This document shows, piece after piece, positions 13,824 through 16,823 of a stretch of 16,823 bases of DNA; position 1 is the stretch's first letter, and each line of letters begins with the position of its first letter. The notes below the pieces were generated by a model, which saw only the letters and a program-made list of their open reading frames with translations, was not told the origin of the DNA and ran no database searches. Origin of the DNA: Roseburia sp. (GTDB lineage Bacteria; Bacillota; Clostridia; Lachnospirales; Lachnospiraceae); contig DMYD01000017.1 in assembly GCA_003483745.1 (NCBI GenBank), positions 1 through 16,823 on the forward strand, read 5' to 3'. The translations under genes were made by a program, and so were the position numbers.

Positions 13824-15530
13824 ATGCAAAAGCTGAAAGACATGAAGATAAAAAAGCGGTTAAATACCGGATTTAAAATGGTAACAGGCATTGCGACGAT
13901 CGCAGCAGTGCTTGGAATTATTGCAATGCTGGTCGCATCTGGCCGATATGAATATGCGATGACTAATTATGGATTCTCGCAGGGAGATATCGGTAAGGCA
14001 ATGGTTACATTTTCAGAGACGAGAAGCGCCCTGCGTGCTGTTGTTGGATATGATGAGGAGGACATGATCGAGGCACAGGTATCGCTGCATGATCAGAAAA
14101 AGGAAGCCTTTGAAACATATCTGAAAGACATAGAAAGTACCATGGTTTTCCCACAGGCAAAAGAGGCATATAATACGTTAGTTACGGATCTGGACGGCTA
14201 TTGGGATATTGATGCAGAAGTTTTAGAGCTTGCAACATCATCTTCGGATGATGGTTATTTAAAAGCACAGGAAATCGACACCGGTGAACTCTCACCACAG
14301 TATGACAAAATTTATCAGGATCTGGCAACACTGATGGATCTGAATGTACAAAAGGGTGATGCATCAAAGTCATCATTACATAATATGGAGCTCATATTTA
14401 TGATCGTGATCATAGCGGTGATCGTGGTCTGTATTGTGATTTCCACCCGTATCGGAAACACGATGGCTGTAGATATAGAAAAGCCTCTGACAGCTTTGGC
14501 AGAACGTCTGAAATCATTTGCAGAAGGTGATCTTGACAGCCCGTTCCCGGAGAGCGAGGCAGATGACGAGATCAAAGAGATGATCTTAGAAGCGGAACAG
14601 ATGGCGCATAATCTGAACCTGATTATTACGGATGCAGGGGAACTGTTAGGAGAAATGGCGGCTGGTAATTATGCTGTCGGAACCAGGAACGAAGATAAAT
14701 ATGTCGGAAAATTTGTAGCCTTAAAAGATGCCATGAGAAAGATGAACCGTCAGATGAACAGTACGTTACAGCAGGTTGAAGATGCGTCAAAACAGGTTTC
14801 GGCAGGATCGGAGAATTTAGCGGAATCTGCACAGGCGCTGGCAGAAGGTGCAACGGATCAGGCAGGTTCGGTGGAAGAACTGACGGCAACGATCACCAAT
14901 ATTACGGATAATGTAAATGTGACAGCAGAAAAGCTTGAGGCGTCACATCAGAAAGCAAGTCAGTATGCGAAACAGGCAGATAACAGCCGTGAACAGATGA
15001 CATCGCTGATGGATGCCATGGGACGCATCAATGAGACCTCGACAAAAATTGAAAATATTATTTCAGATATTGAAGATATTGCAAGTCAGACCAATCTGTT
15101 ATCTTTGAATGCCGCAATCGAGGCTGCCCGTGCAGGAGAAGCAGGAAAAGGATTTGCCGTTGTTGCGGATCAGATCCGGAAGTTAGCAGAGCAGAGCGCA
15201 CAGTCAGCGGTTGATACCCGTCAGTTGATCGAGGGTTCCCTGCAGGAGATCGCGGAGGGAAATAAGGCAGCAGAGAGTGCTTCTGTAGCGTTAGAGGAAG
15301 TGGTCAAAGGTATCAAAGAGATTGCCGAGGATTCGAAGATGTTAAGTGAACAGTCGGCAGAACAGGCAAAGGCGATGGAGCAGGCAGAATCAGGCGTTAA
15401 CCAGATTTCAGAGGTGGTTCAGTCAAATTCTGCAGCAGCACAGGAATCCTCAGCGACCAGCGAGGAGCTGTCAGCACAGGCGGTATCTTTAAATGAACTG
15501 GTTGGACAGTTTATTTTAAGAAAGGATTGA
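13824..15530 (+). CDS. Methyl-accepting chemotaxis protein
   Basis: Membrane chemoreceptor of 568 residues. Order: short basic N-terminus, TM1 about 19-38, extracellular region 39-189 predicted as a four-helix-bundle sensor, TM2 about 190-208, HAMP about 210-265, a second HAMP-like stretch about 266-312 (GEMAAGNYAV), then the coiled-coil signalling domain. The hairpin tip that binds CheA/CheW is at 417-450 (IEDIASQTNLLSLNAAIEAA and following GEAGKGFAVVADQIRKLAEQ). Glu/Gln/Ala-rich heptads on both sides provide probable methylation sites. There is no C-terminal NWETF-type CheR tether; it ends QFILRKD. Ligand unknown. The TGA is 2 nt before the sir2-type gene, so the two are probably translated from one mRNA. 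Confidence 0.95.
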   Translation: MQKLKDMKIKKRLNTGFKMVTGIATIAAVLGIIAMLVASGRYEYAMTNYGFSQGDIGKAMVTFSETRSALRAVVGYDEEDMIEAQVSLHDQKKEAFETYLKDIESTMVFPQAKEAYNTLVTDLDGYWDIDAEVLELATSSSDDGYLKAQEIDTGELSPQYDKIYQDLATLMDLNVQKGDASKSSLHNMELIFMIVIIAVIVVCIVISTRIGNTMAVDIEKPLTALAERLKSFAEGDLDSPFPESEADDEIKEMILEAEQMAHNLNLIITDAGELLGEMAAGNYAVGTRNEDKYVGKFVALKDAMRKMNRQMNSTLQQVEDASKQVSAGSENLAESAQALAEGATDQAGSVEELTATITNITDNVNVTAEKLEASHQKASQYAKQADNSREQMTSLMDAMGRINETSTKIENIISDIEDIASQTNLLSLNAAIEAARAGEAGKGFAVVADQIRKLAEQSAQSAVDTRQLIEGSLQEIAEGNKAAESASVALEEVVKGIKEIAEDSKMLSEQSAEQAKAMEQAESGVNQISEVVQSNSAAAQESSATSEELSAQAVSLNELVGQFILRKD

Positions 15531-15532
15531 TC

Positions 15533-16261
15533 ATGACAAATATTGAAAAGTTCTTAGAAATGGTACAGGAATCAGATAATATTGTGTTTTTTGGGGGCGC
15601 AGGTGTTTCAACGGAGAGCGGAATCCCTGATTTTCGAAGTGTGGACGGTTTGTACAACCAGAAATACGATTACCCGCCGGAAACGATCTTAAGCCACACC
15701 TTTTACATGAGGCATACGGAAGAGTTTTATCGTTTTTACCGTGATAAAATGCTGTGCCTGGACGCAAAACCGAATGTGACACACCAGAAACTTGCAGAGT
15801 TAGAGGCTGCAGGAAAAGTTAAAGCTGTTATTACACAGAATATTGACGGACTTCATCAGATGGCTGGAAGCAAGCGTGTCCTAGAGTTGCATGGCAGTGT
15901 ACACCGCAATTACTGTCAGAAATGTGGAAAAGGATTTGATGCGGAATATATTTTAAATTCCAGTACAAAAATTCCTCTCTGTGATGAGTGTGGCGGAAAG
16001 ATCAAGCCGGATGTGGTGCTTTATGAAGAAGGGTTAAATCAGCAGACACTGGAAGATGCCGTATTTTATATCAGTCATGCGGATGTGCTGATCATTGGAG
16101 GAACCTCGTTGGCGGTATACCCGGCAGCAGGACTGATCGATTATTACCGCGGCGATAAACTGGTGCTCATCAATAAATCGACGACACCGATGGATGGAAG
16201 AGCAGATCTTTTGATCCAGGCGGGGCTTGGCGAGGTGTTTTCACAGATCCCGCAGGCATGA
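15533..16261 (+). CDS. NAD-dependent protein deacylase, Sir2 family
   Basis: Cytoplasmic sirtuin of 242 residues that removes acyl groups from protein lysines using NAD+. Motifs in order: NAD-binding GGAGVSTESGIPDFRS (21-36), TQNIDGLHQMAG (101-112) with Asn103 and Asp105, catalytic His120 in LELHGS, zinc cysteines Cys128, Cys131, Cys150 and Cys153, GGTSLAVYPAAG (189-200), and LVLINKSTTP. The length and FRS signature fit bacterial CobB/SrtN-type enzymes. The ATG at 15533 is preceded by AAGGA (15522-15526), located inside the end of the chemoreceptor gene. A terminator is not seen before the next gene. Confidence 0.94.
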   Translation: MTNIEKFLEMVQESDNIVFFGGAGVSTESGIPDFRSVDGLYNQKYDYPPETILSHTFYMRHTEEFYRFYRDKMLCLDAKPNVTHQKLAELEAAGKVKAVITQNIDGLHQMAGSKRVLELHGSVHRNYCQKCGKGFDAEYILNSSTKIPLCDECGGKIKPDVVLYEEGLNQQTLEDAVFYISHADVLIIGGTSLAVYPAAGLIDYYRGDKLVLINKSTTPMDGRADLLIQAGLGEVFSQIPQA

Positions 16262-16283
16262 AGTAATTTGTTGTTTTTTAAAC

Positions 16284-16292
16284 TGGTATAGT
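16284..16292 (+). promoter_or_regulatory. Extended -10 promoter candidate for the LURP-one gene
   Basis: TGGTATAGT contains the extended -10 TG and a 5-of-6 -10 hexamer (16287-16292); there is no good -35 at 17 nt. It would start transcription near 16299. Confidence 0.3.
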
Positions 16293-16332
16293 TGGAGAAA
16301 GAAACTGTCATATCTATGAAAAGGGGTAACAT

Positions 16333-16806
16333 ATGCGTTTATTAATAAAACAGAGGGTGTTTTCGTGGTCGGATACCTATGATGTTTATGATGAAGAGGG
16401 AAATGTGCGGTATTTTGTCAAAGCAGAAGTGTTTGCGCTGGGACATCAGATTCATGTATATGATGTTGCGCACAATGAGGTTGGAATGATCCGGCAGAAG
16501 TTGTTTAATCTGCTCCCTGTGTTTGAGATAGAGACTGGCGGAATCAAAAGGGGGCAGATCGAAAAGCGCTTTACCTTATTTCAACCTAAATATGATATTG
16601 ATTTTAACGGATGGCGTGCAGAGGGGGATTTCTTTGGCTGGGATTATGATGTGTATTCCGGCTGCAGTTCCATTATCCATATTTCCAAGCAGTTACTCCA
16701 CTGGGGTGATACCTATGTGATTGATTTTGCCAATCCGGGGGATGAACTGCTTGGAATGATGCTTGTGATCGCAATCGATGCGGCAAACTGCACGCAGAAT
16801 AAATAG
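16333..16806 (+). CDS. LURP-one-related (YxjI-family) protein
   Basis: Small soluble protein of 157 residues with no signal peptide or membrane segment. It matches the LURP-one-related/YxjI pattern of tubby-like beta-barrel proteins: LLIKQRVFSWSDTYDVYDEE, then GNVRYFVKAEVFALGHQIHVYD and VGMIRQKLFNLLPVFEIE, with repeated short beta strands. AAGGGG (16321-16326) lies 6 nt before the ATG. The biochemical role of bacterial members is not established; membrane association or ligand binding would be a guess. It lies 71 nt after the sir2-type gene and may be co-transcribed or use the extended -10 site. The window ends 17 nt after its stop. Confidence 0.85.
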   Translation: MRLLIKQRVFSWSDTYDVYDEEGNVRYFVKAEVFALGHQIHVYDVAHNEVGMIRQKLFNLLPVFEIETGGIKRGQIEKRFTLFQPKYDIDFNGWRAEGDFFGWDYDVYSGCSSIIHISKQLLHWGDTYVIDFANPGDELLGMMLVIAIDAANCTQNK

Positions 16807-16823
16807 GAGCATTCCTGTAATTC

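Overview
The window looks like chromosome of a low-to-moderate GC, endospore-lineage Gram-positive, most likely a Clostridia member of the Lachnospiraceae (Roseburia-like). This is an inference from the spore maturation proteins SpmA and SpmB, a Cys-type Lgt, AGGAGG-type ribosome binding sites, near-consensus sigma-A promoters, a tRNA without an encoded CCA, and secreted Big_2 and DUF885 proteins. No phage, transposon, integrase, CRISPR or rRNA was seen. Gene order reads as ordinary chromosome with short independent operons.

Layout. (1) 47-808 lgt meets a convergent AraC/PchR-type regulator gene (763-1851, minus); their 3' ends overlap by 46 bp. (2) 1852-2226 is a 375-bp divergent control region. 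It holds a promoter in each direction, a Fur-like box, a TGTTAG/CTAACA dyad and a strongly structured leader in front of the araC-type gene. (3) 2227-6112 is a complete ferric-siderophore-type ABC importer operon: lipoprotein binding protein, two FecCD permeases and an ATPase, all overlapping or closely spaced, ending in a clear terminator (6157-6200). (4) 6320-7336 encodes a secreted protein of four Big_2 repeats, preceded by two tandem dyads. (5) rsmI (7676-8521) has its own promoter and ends 5 nt from a convergent DUF885 predicted metallopeptidase lipoprotein gene (8527-10404, minus). (6) spmA (10552-11166) and spmB (12974-13504) are separated by a receiver/degenerate-GGDEF/EAL phosphodiesterase gene with its own promoter. 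(7) An initiator tRNA-fMet (13587-13660) has a perfect-consensus promoter and a 17-bp-stem terminator. (8) A methyl-accepting chemotaxis protein gene is followed 2 nt later by a Sir2 deacylase gene, then by a LURP-one/YxjI-family gene.

How the parts relate. Region 2-3 forms an iron-uptake module: a PchR-like regulator probably senses the ferri-siderophore and controls the divergent importer, with Fur-type control suggested by the box over the regulator's -35. Lgt would lipidate the binding protein and the DUF885 protein. The phosphodiesterase between spmA and spmB and the chemoreceptor-sirtuin pair are the least expected arrangements. The most unusual noncoding signal is the nested stem-loop leader of the araC-type gene. 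The most unusual coding signal is a set of four 18-bp tandem repeats at the 5' end of the ABC ATPase gene. I found no convincing new defence or mobile system.
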